64,000 bases of DNA, taken from a virus. Made by a program: the position numbers and the translations under genes. Below, one piece after another: positions 57,339 through 64,000 of this stretch; position 1 is the stretch's first letter; each line of letters opens with the position of its first letter. A model generated the notes under the pieces. The model had not been told where the DNA came from. It worked only from the letters and a program-made list of their open reading frames with translations, and did not search any database. Location: the IMG/VR virus record IMGVR_UViG_3300013286_000501, positions 1 through 64,000 of that record; one strand, given 5' to 3'.

Positions 57339-58822
57339 TACTTGGCTAGTTTAGACATGATGCTGTGTGATTCAGCTAGCTTGCGAGCAAACTTGCTTTC
57401 ACGCATTGCGCGACCACTTGTCTCTGGTCCACCGGCAGCAGCATCAGCAGCGCCAAATTCATCACCAGCTGGCATTGGATTCATTTCATCAGGAGCACTC
57501 ATGTCCATTCCATCTTCTGGAGGCATACCTGGCTCCATACCCATTGGCTCTTCTGGCATACCGCCACCTGCTAGAGCAGCAACAGCAGCACTGATAGTTT
57601 CACGTTGTTGTGTTAGTACTTCTAGAGTAGCACTTAATGCAGGAGCAACTGCGGCTTTGAATGCTTCGGATTCAGCTTGACCAAAGTCTGCCTTGATACT
57701 ATCAGCTAATTCAATCATGCTCTTGGTTTGATATTGACCAACACGTTGCATCCAGCTTGTATAGTCATTGACCATGTCGCCAGCAGCAGTAATAGCTTTA
57801 GCTTTACCTTCTTCGTCTTCTGACAACAAGAACTGTAAGCTCTCATTTACAAAACGTACATTGTGTTTAAAATTGCTTTCTTCTAGTTGACCAGCTTTTT
57901 TCATCTTTTGGAATTGTGCGCCAGCAATTTTCTGACCTTTTTCACCTCCACCCGCTTTCTTGGCAAGTGCTTTGAAACCAGTAGTCTTGTTGTTGTGCTT
58001 GCCCATGTCGCCTTCGTACATGCCCATACATTCTTTGCAGTCACAATCATTAGGATGTGCTTTGCCTTCTTTCATTTTCTTATCGCTGTCAGGAGTCTTT
58101 GGAGCATCCTTGCCACCATAGTTCTTACCAGCAGTGTGCTTTAGGCCAGTAGCAGTCTTTGTGATTTCGCCACCTGTGCTAGACTTCTTCTTCTCGCCAG
58201 CTTTCATACCAGCTGTACCAGCGGCAGCTTTTTTAGCATCGTCAACAGTTGGGAAGCCTTCCTTAACTGGATATTCTTTACCGCCTACTTTAACTTTCTC
58301 GCCAGGTTGAATACCATCTTTCTTTGCGTTGCGAACAGCTTGGCCAAAGGCGTTACCTTCTAGTTCTTTTTCATCTTTCTTGATAGTCTCTTTGACTTTA
58401 GCACTCTTGGCCGCGCTTTTCATCGGTTCGGCCTTGTTACCGTCTTTGTCTAAATCAAGAAAGTCTGGTTTACTGCCTTTAGCTTTCTTGGCATGTTTGA
58501 TGTCGCGTACACCTTTTTTGGCCTCGCTTAATTGATCCATACGATCGCGTAGTTGTTGCATTTGTTCGCCTAGCATTTCTTTAATCCTTGTGTTTAGCAA
58601 ATCTAACATTGCTTTATCTTTTTGGTATGTCTCGTTGGTCAGCAGGTCATTAATACCAGCGGCACCTTCCTGTTGAAAAATACGTGTGCGTAACTTGTTA
58701 CGTATGTCTTCTAGCTGTTCTCTGTCATACTTGGCTAGATTAACACGAGCACCGAAACGCTTTTCCAAGTCCTCTTTGAGTTGAGCACTTGTAATTGCTT
58801 TGTTAAAATCTGTGGTTTTCAT
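57338..58822 (-). CDS. Prohead core / scaffold-like protein
   Basis: 494 aa. Lys/Glu/Ala-rich and helical, with a long charged N-terminal coiled coil (LEKRFGARVNLAKYDREQLEDI), a K/A/D-rich central region (KKEKELEG...), a D/K stretch (DKKMKEGKAHPNDCDCKECMG) and a Gly/Met/Pro-rich acidic tail. Scaffold-type composition; exact TATAAATA (58848-58855) is 26 bases upstream. Assignment is by character and position, not by domain. Confidence 0.55.
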   Translation of the reverse strand: MKTTDFNKAITSAQLKEDLEKRFGARVNLAKYDREQLEDIRNKLRTRIFQQEGAAGINDLLTNETYQKDKAMLDLLNTRIKEMLGEQMQQLRDRMDQLSEAKKGVRDIKHAKKAKGSKPDFLDLDKDGNKAEPMKSAAKSAKVKETIKKDEKELEGNAFGQAVRNAKKDGIQPGEKVKVGGKEYPVKEGFPTVDDAKKAAAGTAGMKAGEKKKSSTGGEITKTATGLKHTAGKNYGGKDAPKTPDSDKKMKEGKAHPNDCDCKECMGMYEGDMGKHNNKTTGFKALAKKAGGGEKGQKIAGAQFQKMKKAGQLEESNFKHNVRFVNESLQFLLSEDEEGKAKAITAAGDMVNDYTSWMQRVGQYQTKSMIELADSIKADFGQAESEAFKAAVAPALSATLEVLTQQRETISAAVAALAGGGMPEEPMGMEPGMPPEDGMDMSAPDEMNPMPAGDEFGAADAAAGGPETSGRAMRESKFARKLAESHSIMSKLAK

Positions 58823-58847
58823 GTAAGTTCCAAAAAGTGTTTAGTAT

Positions 58848-58855
58848 TATTTATA
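58848..58855 (-). promoter_or_regulatory. T4-type late promoter TATAAATA
   Basis: Exact match to the T4 late promoter consensus upstream of the scaffold-like gene, within the end of the preceding gene. Confidence 0.7.
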
Positions 58856-59318
58856 CGAGTTTTCGAAGTTTCTCGAAACTCTTGTTAATAGTAGTGCGAC
58901 ATTGTTCTTTTTTGGCACGAGCTACAGTACATTTACCCATCATTACTTCAAAGTGTTCTAATGATTTCTTCTTGCTTAATCGAACAGCACGTTCATGTAC
59001 CATTTCATCAAACAGGGCATAACCATAGTTTTGATCTTCTTTAAGTAGCGCATCATCCAAAAACTTGCCTAGTGCTAATCCGTTGGCTAGCAAAATAGCA
59101 GTATGGGGTAAATTAATTTGATCAACAATTGCATCACCACTGCGATTAACTATAGCATAAAATCCATCAGAATCTTTAGTTATAGTGAAATTATCTAGTG
59201 TTATTGATCCGTCTTTATTTTCTACAGGAATTACAAGTCCCTTACGGCGAAAATCTTGTTTGACTTCCGTAGAGACTTTTATCAACTTCTTATATAGTTC
59301 GTCAGTTAGTGGTTTCAT
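58851..59318 (-). CDS. Conserved phage protein, 155 aa
   Basis: MKPLTDELYKKLIKVSTEVKQDF, GSITLDNFTITKDSDGFYAIVNRSGDAIVDQINLPHTAI and a C-terminal K/R-rich helix. Probably a small virion protein. Overlaps the neighbour by 17 bases. Confidence 0.55.
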   Translation of the reverse strand: MKPLTDELYKKLIKVSTEVKQDFRRKGLVIPVENKDGSITLDNFTITKDSDGFYAIVNRSGDAIVDQINLPHTAILLANGLALGKFLDDALLKEDQNYGYALFDEMVHERAVRLSKKKSLEHFEVMMGKCTVARAKKEQCRTTINKSFEKLRKLV

Positions 59319-59511
59319 TTACATTATTGATCAGTGTAGTGCTGTCTTTACTTATTGCGTAAATGCCCTTACGAACTAAACTCTGGGCTAGCCACTTATC
59401 ATGCTCGTCTAGGCTTGTTAGTCTAACATCTTTCTCAAAACGTTCCATGAACTTTTGTTCTTCGTTAGTGACTGGGATTCTTACACCCGATAGGAGCTGA
59501 TGGATTTTCAT
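59302..59511 (-). CDS. Conserved phage protein, 69 aa
   Basis: MKIHQLLSGVRIPVTNEEQKF then DEHDKWLAQSLVRKGIYAISKDS. Helix-rich, possibly a DNA-contacting or virion-associated small protein. Overlaps both neighbours. Confidence 0.5.
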   Translation of the reverse strand: MKIHQLLSGVRIPVTNEEQKFMERFEKDVRLTSLDEHDKWLAQSLVRKGIYAISKDSTTLINNVNETTN

Positions 59512-59852
59512 GGTGTAGGTTGTTGCATTTGCTGTTGCATCTGCTGTTGTTTCTGTTTGAGGCCTACAATCTGTGCTGCAATTTTATCAAGGTCTGTCAT
59601 TGTAGTTTTCATACCTTGTTGCAGAGCTGGATTGATAGGAACAGGTTGTGATCCAGTAGCTGTTTGTTGTTGCGGCTGTTGACCAATTTTAGGAGCATTG
59701 GGGTTAGGTGGTGTTGTTGCTACAGGCTGTGTTCCGGGCGCGGGAGGAATAGTTCCTGCAGGAGCACCAGTCTTGGGCAATCCATTTGGCTGCAAAGGAT
59801 CAGTGGTAGAACCAATAGTTCCTATAGCTTCGAATAACTCTTTAATTTTCAT
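59508..59852 (-). CDS. Pro/Gln-rich virion protein, 114 aa
   Basis: Starts MKIKELFEAIG, in the style of T4-like phage virion proteins, then a Pro/Gly/Thr-rich linker and a Gln/Met-rich helix ending QQMQQPTP. Low complexity. ATGA overlap. Confidence 0.5.
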   Translation of the reverse strand: MKIKELFEAIGTIGSTTDPLQPNGLPKTGAPAGTIPPAPGTQPVATTPPNPNAPKIGQQPQQQTATGSQPVPINPALQQGMKTTMTDLDKIAAQIVGLKQKQQQMQQQMQQPTP

Positions 59853-59853
59853 G

Positions 59854-60090
59854 TTAACTCATTTTTGTTAGTATAACAAGAACTACGCTTATAACACCAG
59901 TTACTACTGTACCTGCTGTACCTACTAATACTTTGAACATGCTATTGTGGCTGTCCTCGATTAGTTTTTGTAAAGAACCAACTTTGTTTTCAATAGTGGT
60001 CAATCTATTTTCTATTTGACTATAGCGTAATGCACACAGTTCTACGTGTGTTTCTAAATTCTCTTTTTCGATTTCCGTGGGTGACGACAT
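59854..60090 (-). CDS. XhlA-like membrane protein, 78 aa
   Basis: A coiled coil (YSQIENRLTTIENKVGSLQKLI) followed by one C-terminal membrane helix (LVGTAGTVVTGVISVVLVIL). This is the layout of the XhlA family, cell-surface or holin-associated. Strong site TTGGAGCATATAC. Possibly part of lysis along with the holin-like pair at 10495. Confidence 0.6.
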   Translation of the reverse strand: MSSPTEIEKENLETHVELCALRYSQIENRLTTIENKVGSLQKLIEDSHNSMFKVLVGTAGTVVTGVISVVLVILTKMS

Positions 60091-60135
60091 GTATATGCTC
60101 CAAAATGACGCGCTAATAACCTAACTAACCGTTGC

Positions 60136-60564
60136 CTATATTGCGCCTTTGAGAGCCTTGATGATTGTGTTTTTATATTGACTATCTTTGAGATCGAAGA
60201 TAGCCTTGTCAATATTTATCGTTTCTAAAAGATTTTTGGTAAACGGCACTTGATTGAGGTCATTGACTAGTTCACCGACTGGATCATTTCTATCATCTGT
60301 ATATACTCCTTCGCGATCTGGGGTAATTCTAAATGTCCATACAGTATGTTTGCCTTTGTATGCACTGCCAAAGCCCATGTCTTTAATATCAACGGTGTCA
60401 AATGCAGGACGACTATCGTAGCTGACAATAGATCTAATCTCAATACACTGCATCAGTGTGATAAAGTTTCGTTGTTGATCTAACTGTAGCTGTGTGCCTT
60501 GATTGGGTCTTATCACTCTGGTGTTAGTGATATCAACTAGTGTTTGAATTTCTATGATCTGCAT
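60136..60564 (-). CDS. Conserved phage protein, 142 aa
   Basis: MQIIEIQTLVDITNTRVIRPNQGT then QQRNFITLMQCIEIRSIVSYDS and FRITPDREGVYTD. Late-type CATAAATA at 60582. Beta-rich; virion component likely, exact role unknown. Confidence 0.55.
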   Translation of the reverse strand: MQIIEIQTLVDITNTRVIRPNQGTQLQLDQQRNFITLMQCIEIRSIVSYDSRPAFDTVDIKDMGFGSAYKGKHTVWTFRITPDREGVYTDDRNDPVGELVNDLNQVPFTKNLLETINIDKAIFDLKDSQYKNTIIKALKGAI

Positions 60565-60592
60565 AATATACCTATATAATATATTTATGCCA

Positions 60593-60620
60593 CAAAAAAA
60601 GGTACTTAAAAAAGCACCTT
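60593..60620 (-). terminator. Rho-independent terminator
   Basis: AAGGTGCTT-TTT-AAGTACCTT then TTTTTTG on the minus strand, right after the 60643 gene. Confidence 0.85.
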
Positions 60621-60642
60621 CTTTGTTTTCTAACTTTTAATA

Positions 60643-61044
60643 TTAGAATGCGTTACCACGAACACCAGCAGCTACAGTAGTAGAACCGTTAGCAATACCT
60701 TGTAAGGCACCAGTAACTGTACCAGAAGCCTGGATTAGAGTAGTTAGACGTTGAACAAAAGTCTGGCTGCTATTACCGTCATACATTTCAGTACCAAAGT
60801 CGCCGCCAAGTGCTGCAACAGCGATTGGCAATGTTGTTGTAGAAACTGTACCGATCAACTCAATGCTAGCAATTTGACTGATAGCTTCTAGAGCTTGTGC
60901 AACTGGACTCTTAACACCCGCAACAGTAGCAGTTAAAACACCACTAACATCACCTGGGAATGTGATTGTAACGAACTGTAGAGATACACCGTTCTTATAA
61001 AAAGGCGCTACAACCTTTTCGTTTTTCTTAATAATTTGAGCCAT
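60643..61044 (-). CDS. Probable major virion protein, 133 aa
   Basis: Beta-rich with Thr/Ala/Ser strands (FVTITFPGDVSGVLTATVAG, TLIQASGTVTGALQGIANGS), typical of small head-decoration or tube-type proteins. A late GATAAATA (61099), a 7-bp leader hairpin (GAGCTTC/GAAGCTC, 61066-61091), strong site TTAGGAGG and a terminator form an insulated unit, suggesting high late expression. Confidence 0.5.
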   Translation of the reverse strand: MAQIIKKNEKVVAPFYKNGVSLQFVTITFPGDVSGVLTATVAGVKSPVAQALEAISQIASIELIGTVSTTTLPIAVAALGGDFGTEMYDGNSSQTFVQRLTTLIQASGTVTGALQGIANGSTTVAAGVRGNAF

Positions 61045-61065
61045 TTTGGCCTCCTAATCTTTTTA

Positions 61066-61091
61066 TTTTTGAGCTTCCCTATGAAGCTCTA
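61066..61091 (-). promoter_or_regulatory. 5' leader hairpin and late promoter GATAAATA
   Basis: Stem GAGCTTC-5 bases-GAAGCTC between GATAAATA (61099-61106) and the ribosome binding site of the virion gene; may stabilise the mRNA. Confidence 0.45.
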
Positions 61092-61145
61092 GTGTAATTA
61101 TTTATCAAATTGATAAAATAATATCCAATATGGGTATAAAACTGA

Positions 61146-61445
61146 TCAATCGTCGTCTTTAAGATCGCCTTCTATAATGGTCAAATGACGGGCGGTTTCT
61201 TTACTATCACGTAGTCTGCGTATGCTACGGACAAATTTGCTAGAATCACCACCTTTGATACTGTTGAGCAATCTACGTTCTAACTCGTAGGCCTGTTCTA
61301 GTGGAAAGTTTTCTTTGATCAGTGTCAATAAATTGATGGCACTGTCAATAACATGAGTAGCCCTAGCTTCGATGATAGCTTCACCATTCTTCTTTTCGGA
61401 TATGGAATTAAGTTCTTCTAATAGACTTTTAGTGGCTCGTTTCAA
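61146..61445 (-). CDS. Conserved phage protein, 99 aa
   Basis: Highly helical: MKRATKSLLEELNSISEKKNGEAI then LEQAYELERRLLNSIKGGDSSKFVRSIRRLRDS. Charged, possibly nucleic-acid or structural adaptor. Unknown. Confidence 0.5.
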   Translation of the reverse strand: MKRATKSLLEELNSISEKKNGEAIIEARATHVIDSAINLLTLIKENFPLEQAYELERRLLNSIKGGDSSKFVRSIRRLRDSKETARHLTIIEGDLKDDD

Positions 61446-61552
61446 GTTAGTGTCCTTTTTGATATTTAGTATTATTATAGCATAGATATTGTAAAACTAA
61501 CATTAGTATTGGCTCACTAAAGAAAAGACTTTTGCGGCGGCGCAACATATGT

Positions 61553-61564
61553 TATACTAAATAC
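61553..61564 (+). promoter_or_regulatory. Plus-strand promoter (TATACT plus TAAATAC)
   Basis: TATACT (61553-61558) overlapping TAAATAC, upstream of ATG 61622. A weak -35 (TTTGCG) 17 or so bases before it. Confidence 0.45.
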
Positions 61565-61621
61565 AATATCAGTGTTTACCATGAGTCGATACTGATAAAA
61601 CATAACACACAGGAGAAAATT

Positions 61622-61810
61622 ATGTTAAATGAATTAGCCCTATACTTCCAAAAGATGTTTAGCGCATTTGATAAGCCATTAACCTATGGCTCGGCACTAG
61701 AAAATTATATTGTTAGCCACAATCCACAAGACGGATGCGATGTTGACCGTCTAACTAGAGAGTTTGATCTAAAAAATTCAACTCGTACCACAGCAGGGTG
61801 GCCAGTATGA
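61622..61810 (+). CDS. Small protein, 62 aa (DUF3563-like)
   Basis: From ATG 61622, site ACACAGGAGAAAATT. NELALYFQKMFSAFDKPLTYGS, ALENYIVSHNPQDGCDVDRLTREF is similar in plan to small bacterial DUF3563 proteins (two helices). ATGA-coupled to the next ORF. Function unknown. Confidence 0.5.
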   Translation: MLNELALYFQKMFSAFDKPLTYGSALENYIVSHNPQDGCDVDRLTREFDLKNSTRTTAGWPV

Positions 61811-61908
61811 TTATGAAAATATTAACTGCTATTTTTGATTTCCTAATAGAACTTGGCGAATATCGTTATGAAGTTATGAAGTCCCATGGTTATAAGGCAT
61901 GGTATTGA
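61807..61908 (+). CDS. Tiny protein, 33 aa
   Basis: MIMKILTAIFDFLIELGEYRYEVMKS then HGYKAWY. Starts on the upstream TGA (ATGA) and stops two bases before the next ATG. Amphipathic; could bind membranes. Confidence 0.45.
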   Translation: MIMKILTAIFDFLIELGEYRYEVMKSHGYKAWY

Positions 61909-61909
61909 T

Positions 61910-61984
61910 ATGAGTAAAGATTGTTCTTTATTTTCAGTTGGTATTATGCTGTTCCTTTTTGGTATGCTTGTACTAGTAGTTTAA
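61910..61984 (+). CDS. Tiny membrane protein, 24 aa
   Basis: MSKDCSLFSVGIMLFLFGMLVLVV. A single membrane helix, stop directly before the GNAT start. Small, but its place in the gene chain supports it. Confidence 0.35.
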   Translation: MSKDCSLFSVGIMLFLFGMLVLVV

Positions 61985-62542
61985 ATGCCACATGCTACCG
62001 TTAGACGGGTATTGCCACACGAATACCATAAGTATAGATCACACCTTAAGGCCTTGGATGCGGAATCTAAGACACTCCGGTTTGGTCATCCTGTCACTGA
62101 CTATGTGATAGACAACTTATGTGATAAGTTTGAAACAGATATCAGCAATCATGTATTATTTGCTATAGAAAACCGTAAGTTAGAATTTATTGCCGTGGGA
62201 CATATTGCATTAGATGGAGGTATGGAACTGGCATTTAGTGTGCTCAAGAAACATCAAGGCCGAGGCTTTGGTAATTTATTAATGAAGCGTTGCATACAAT
62301 ACTGCCGCACACACGATATACTTAACGGCAACATGATCTGTTTAAGTTCCAACTCTGTTATTCGTCATCTATGCAAGAAGTATGACATCAGCATAGAAAA
62401 TGATCACGGCGAAAGCCTTGCTAACATTCAATTGCCGCCTGCTGGCATCGATACCTACATCAGTGAAACTATAGACAACAACATGTCTGCATTAGACTAC
62501 ATTACCAAGCGGGCAAATAACAACACACTATTTTTATCGTAA
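61985..62542 (+). CDS. GNAT-family N-acetyltransferase
   Basis: 185 aa. Acetyl-CoA-binding loop KKHQGRGFGNLLMKRC (Q/R-x-x-G-x-G) after strand FAVGHIALDGGMELAFSVL. Probably acetylates a small molecule or protein; substrate unknown. Last gene of the plus-strand operon that starts at 61622. Confidence 0.75.
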   Translation: MPHATVRRVLPHEYHKYRSHLKALDAESKTLRFGHPVTDYVIDNLCDKFETDISNHVLFAIENRKLEFIAVGHIALDGGMELAFSVLKKHQGRGFGNLLMKRCIQYCRTHDILNGNMICLSSNSVIRHLCKKYDISIENDHGESLANIQLPPAGIDTYISETIDNNMSALDYITKRANNNTLFLS

Positions 62543-62545
62543 AGA

Positions 62546-62574
62546 TTGTTTTACACAGATAGTCTGTGTATAAT
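62546..62574 (+). promoter_or_regulatory. Sigma70 promoter with palindromic operator
   Basis: TTGTTT (62546-62551), 17-base spacer, TATAAT (62569-62574). The spacer is almost entirely the palindrome TACACAGA-TAG-TCTGTGTA (62552-62570), a plausible repressor site between the two boxes. Confidence 0.65.
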
Positions 62575-62584
62575 AAATACATAG

Positions 62585-62600
62585 ACAGCAATAATGCTGT
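62585..62600 (+). promoter_or_regulatory. Leader hairpin shared with 3201-3344 gene
   Basis: ACAGCA-ATAA-TGCTGT after ACATAG, the same leader element as at 3376-3393; followed by ACATAGACATACACATAAGGAG as also found upstream of the 41355 gene. Confidence 0.55.
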
Positions 62601-62632
62601 TTACACATAGACATACACATAAGGAGAATAAT

Positions 62633-62905
62633 ATGTCAAATACATTCAATGCACCAAAACTACCAGAAGTTAAATTTAACAAGAATGGATACGAACTGAG
62701 AACAGATATCTTGGGCATGGCAAAAAGCCTAGTACAAGATGACTTTAGTGCTAAGTTCCAAGGATGGGAAATGACTGCTGCTCGTGATGAGAAGACTGGT
62801 CAAATCGTTAGTACAGTTAAGATGCCAGAGTTCCCAGGACTTGACAAAGTTCTAGAAACAGCGGAAAAAATGTACGCATTTGTCAACGCTGGCACAAAGA
62901 AATAA
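62633..62905 (+). CDS. Conserved phage protein, 90 aa
   Basis: From MSNTFNAPKL at 62633, site AAGGAGAATAAT. LPEVKFNKNGYELRTDILGMAKSLV, FSAKFQGWEMTAARDEKTGQIVSTVKMP and VLETAEKMYAFV. A recognisable family in marine T4-like phages with unknown role. Regulated early unit with its own palindromic promoter and terminator. Confidence 0.65.
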   Translation: MSNTFNAPKLPEVKFNKNGYELRTDILGMAKSLVQDDFSAKFQGWEMTAARDEKTGQIVSTVKMPEFPGLDKVLETAEKMYAFVNAGTKK

Positions 62906-62957
62906 TATAATAAAAATAATATTAGGGCATAGCCCAAAAATAATATAGTAAGTAATG

Positions 62958-62982
62958 AAAAAGGACCTTCGGGTCCTTTTTC
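62958..62982. terminator. Bidirectional terminator
   Basis: AAAGGACC-TTCG-GGTCCTTT with T-runs on both sides, between the convergent genes at 62633 and 62999. Confidence 0.85.
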
Positions 62983-62998
62983 TACGAGTCCGGAGTAA

Positions 62999-63415
62999 TT
63001 ATATAATAATTGGTTTAGAGGATAGATAGTTTGGGTATTGGCGGTTAAAATGGCGCATGATAATCCCCGCCATTTGGTTTGCTTGATTTTCTTCCGGACT
63101 ACCTGTGACGCCGCTTTGGTCGTTAAGTTGATGCTCCGAGTCCTGCTTGTAGTGAGTTAGTTCGTGTGCCACTGTGCGTAGTATGTCATTAGGATGACGG
63201 TCTGCTAGTGCAACATATAGAGTATGTTCACCATTGACATACATACCAAACGTTGGTTGATGTACGTCTTTAATATGCGAAGTGAAATGCATCTTGGGTA
63301 GATGATCTAACTCTAAATAGTGCATGGCTAACGGCAAGAATTTAGAAAACATTTCTACAAAGTCTTCTTTACTATTACCGTGGACGTTTTCAGTGAGGAA
63401 TTGTGCAGCTCGCAT
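62999..63415 (-). CDS. Zinc metallopeptidase (HExxH), prohead/virion associated
   Basis: 138 aa. Starts MRAAQFLTENVHGNS, the style of T4-like phage virion proteins. TVAHELTHYKQDSEHQL carries the H-E-x-x-H zinc motif with a third ligand probably in SGVTGSPEENQ (E). SprT-like minimal zincin. May mature virion proteins or act on host proteins. Unknown substrate. Confidence 0.7.
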   Translation of the reverse strand: MRAAQFLTENVHGNSKEDFVEMFSKFLPLAMHYLELDHLPKMHFTSHIKDVHQPTFGMYVNGEHTLYVALADRHPNDILRTVAHELTHYKQDSEHQLNDQSGVTGSPEENQANQMAGIIMRHFNRQYPNYLSSKPIII

Positions 63416-63561
63416 ACTTGTATTTAGTTGCCGCTTACTTTATGCGGCACCGCGTTTTTTAAGGCCCGGTAGTGTAATTACGCCAAGTGCTTACGGCACA
63501 ACTCGGACGCCCGGAGCAAGCTCCTAACCGTTGCGACAACGATCCCAAGGTGGGTGTTCTT
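63416..63561. other. Hairpin-rich spacer
   Basis: No ORF. Four short hairpins in tandem: GCCGC/GCGGC (63430-63448), GTGC/GCAC (63487-63499), GGAGC/GCTCC (63513-63524), CGTTG/CAACG (63529-63541). A TAAATAC motif lies just before the peptidase start. No known RNA recognised. Confidence 0.35.
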
Positions 63562-64000
63562 TTAGTCGTCTGAAGCGTTTGCTCCGCAACGGGCCTTCTT
63601 CGCCTTGGTCAACGCACCGAAGTCAACTGGCCATTCTGCACCAGGTTGTAGTTCTTTAGCACCTGCTGGATATGCATACTTAACACCAGCAGCGGTTTCA
63701 ATCTGTGCAATAGGTAAACGGAACTTGGTCAAGTCATTGCCTAGATTAGGATACGGAGCTACGTGTGGGAATGCCCATCCAGCAACTTCATTAGTTTGAT
63801 TGTTGATAACAATCTTGTAGAAACCATGTGGAACAACTACGCCAGTACCGATCTTTTTATCGTTAGCATCATAGACACCGCCTACATAAACTGTATAACT
63901 TTGGTTATGTTGTACAGTCCATCCACGTACACTAGTTTCAAGTAATTTCCAAATGCCGCGATTTAATGAACCTGCTTGTGGGCTCATGTTGGTCATTAGG
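63562..64000 (-). CDS. DNA/RNA non-specific endonuclease, C-terminal part (window-cut)
   Basis: The open frame continues past the window. Visible: TNMSPQAGSLNRGIWKLLE, which in this family follows the catalytic DRGH, then TVYVGGVYDAND, GTGVVVPHGFYKIVI and WAFPHVAPYPN. The DRGH itself lies outside. NUC1-type endonuclease, metal dependent; may degrade host nucleic acid or act in virion entry. Confidence 0.7.
   Translation of the reverse strand, partial: LMTNMSPQAGSLNRGIWKLLETSVRGWTVQHNQSYTVYVGGVYDANDKKIGTGVVVPHGFYKIVINNQTNEVAGWAFPHVAPYPNLGNDLTKFRLPIAQIETAAGVKYAYPAGAKELQPGAEWPVDFGALTKAKKARCGANASDD

Noticed and set aside
1-64000. Bacterial chromosome or integrated prophage instead of a phage genome
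   Set aside because: No ribosomal operon or core housekeeping run is seen; host-like genes are interleaved with phage genes using the same overlaps and T4-type late motifs. No integrase or attachment site was seen.

Overview
The window reads as part of a large tailed bacteriophage of the T4-like (myovirus) type. Genes are packed with ATGA or TAATG start/stop overlaps, and almost all lie on the minus strand. It has a dense tRNA array, T4-style late promoters (TATAAATA, or GATAAATA/CATAAATA) before many genes, and virion-type genes: a PAAR spike tip, a receptor-binding/tail fibre protein, a scaffold-like protein and holin-like proteins. A class Ia ribonucleotide reductase with glutaredoxin, a DexA-like exonuclease and many short phage-type ORFs fit the same picture. 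Coq7, curli genes, outer-membrane barrels and a cytochrome c point to an aerobic, ubiquinone-using Gram-negative proteobacterium as host. The tmRNA tag resembles betaproteobacterial tags, but host and habitat remain inference.

Layout. 1-2736: about 18 tRNA or tRNA-like genes on the minus strand, several with unusual structure, plus one 2OG-oxygenase gene on the plus strand. 2737-3524: structured non-coding DNA, two small ORFs, promoters and a terminator. 3525-10307: glycosylation island (glycosyltransferases, SAM methyltransferases, a sugar epimerase) with a tandem duplication and a decayed copy. 10326-11806: tRNA-Arg and three plus-strand genes. 11762-19349: a curli-type operon (csgF, csgG, two curlin-repeat proteins, FecR protein, CHASE2 adenylate cyclase). 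19422-22263: heme oxygenase next to a ferredoxin-dependent bilin reductase. 22260-24992: clpS, hsp20, dnaK. 25089-28139: small ORFs including a family ending in FGVEE and a 119-bp exact repeat.

28143-36547: phosphoesterases, a mannosyltransferase-like GT4, a split rubrerythrin/rubredoxin pair, a DexA-like exonuclease, and a DNA methyltransferase next to a probable nuclease (restriction-modification candidate). 36647-41355: ribosomal protein S21, clpX and phage conserved genes. 41474-43070: two outer-membrane beta-barrel proteins and a complete, circularly permuted (two-piece) tmRNA gene. 43076-46495: small proteins, PAAR tip and structural genes. 46488-53720: glutaredoxin, nrdB, a membrane/redox group (DoxX-like, Coq7, cytochrome c), class II aldolase, IscA-like protein and nrdA. 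53759-61445: tail fibre, exonuclease and virion/scaffold genes. 61622-62905: small plus-strand operons. 62999-64000: a zinc peptidase and the C-terminal part of a DNA/RNA non-specific endonuclease that runs off the window.

Taken together, the phage carries translation tools (tRNAs, S21, tmRNA), protein quality control (DnaK, Hsp20, ClpS, ClpX), nucleotide supply, surface modification and several metabolic genes (bilin, quinone, peroxide, curli). The most striking items are the permuted tmRNA paired with a ClpX that keeps its tag-recognition loops, the curli/adenylate cyclase operon, and the heme-to-bilin gene pair.
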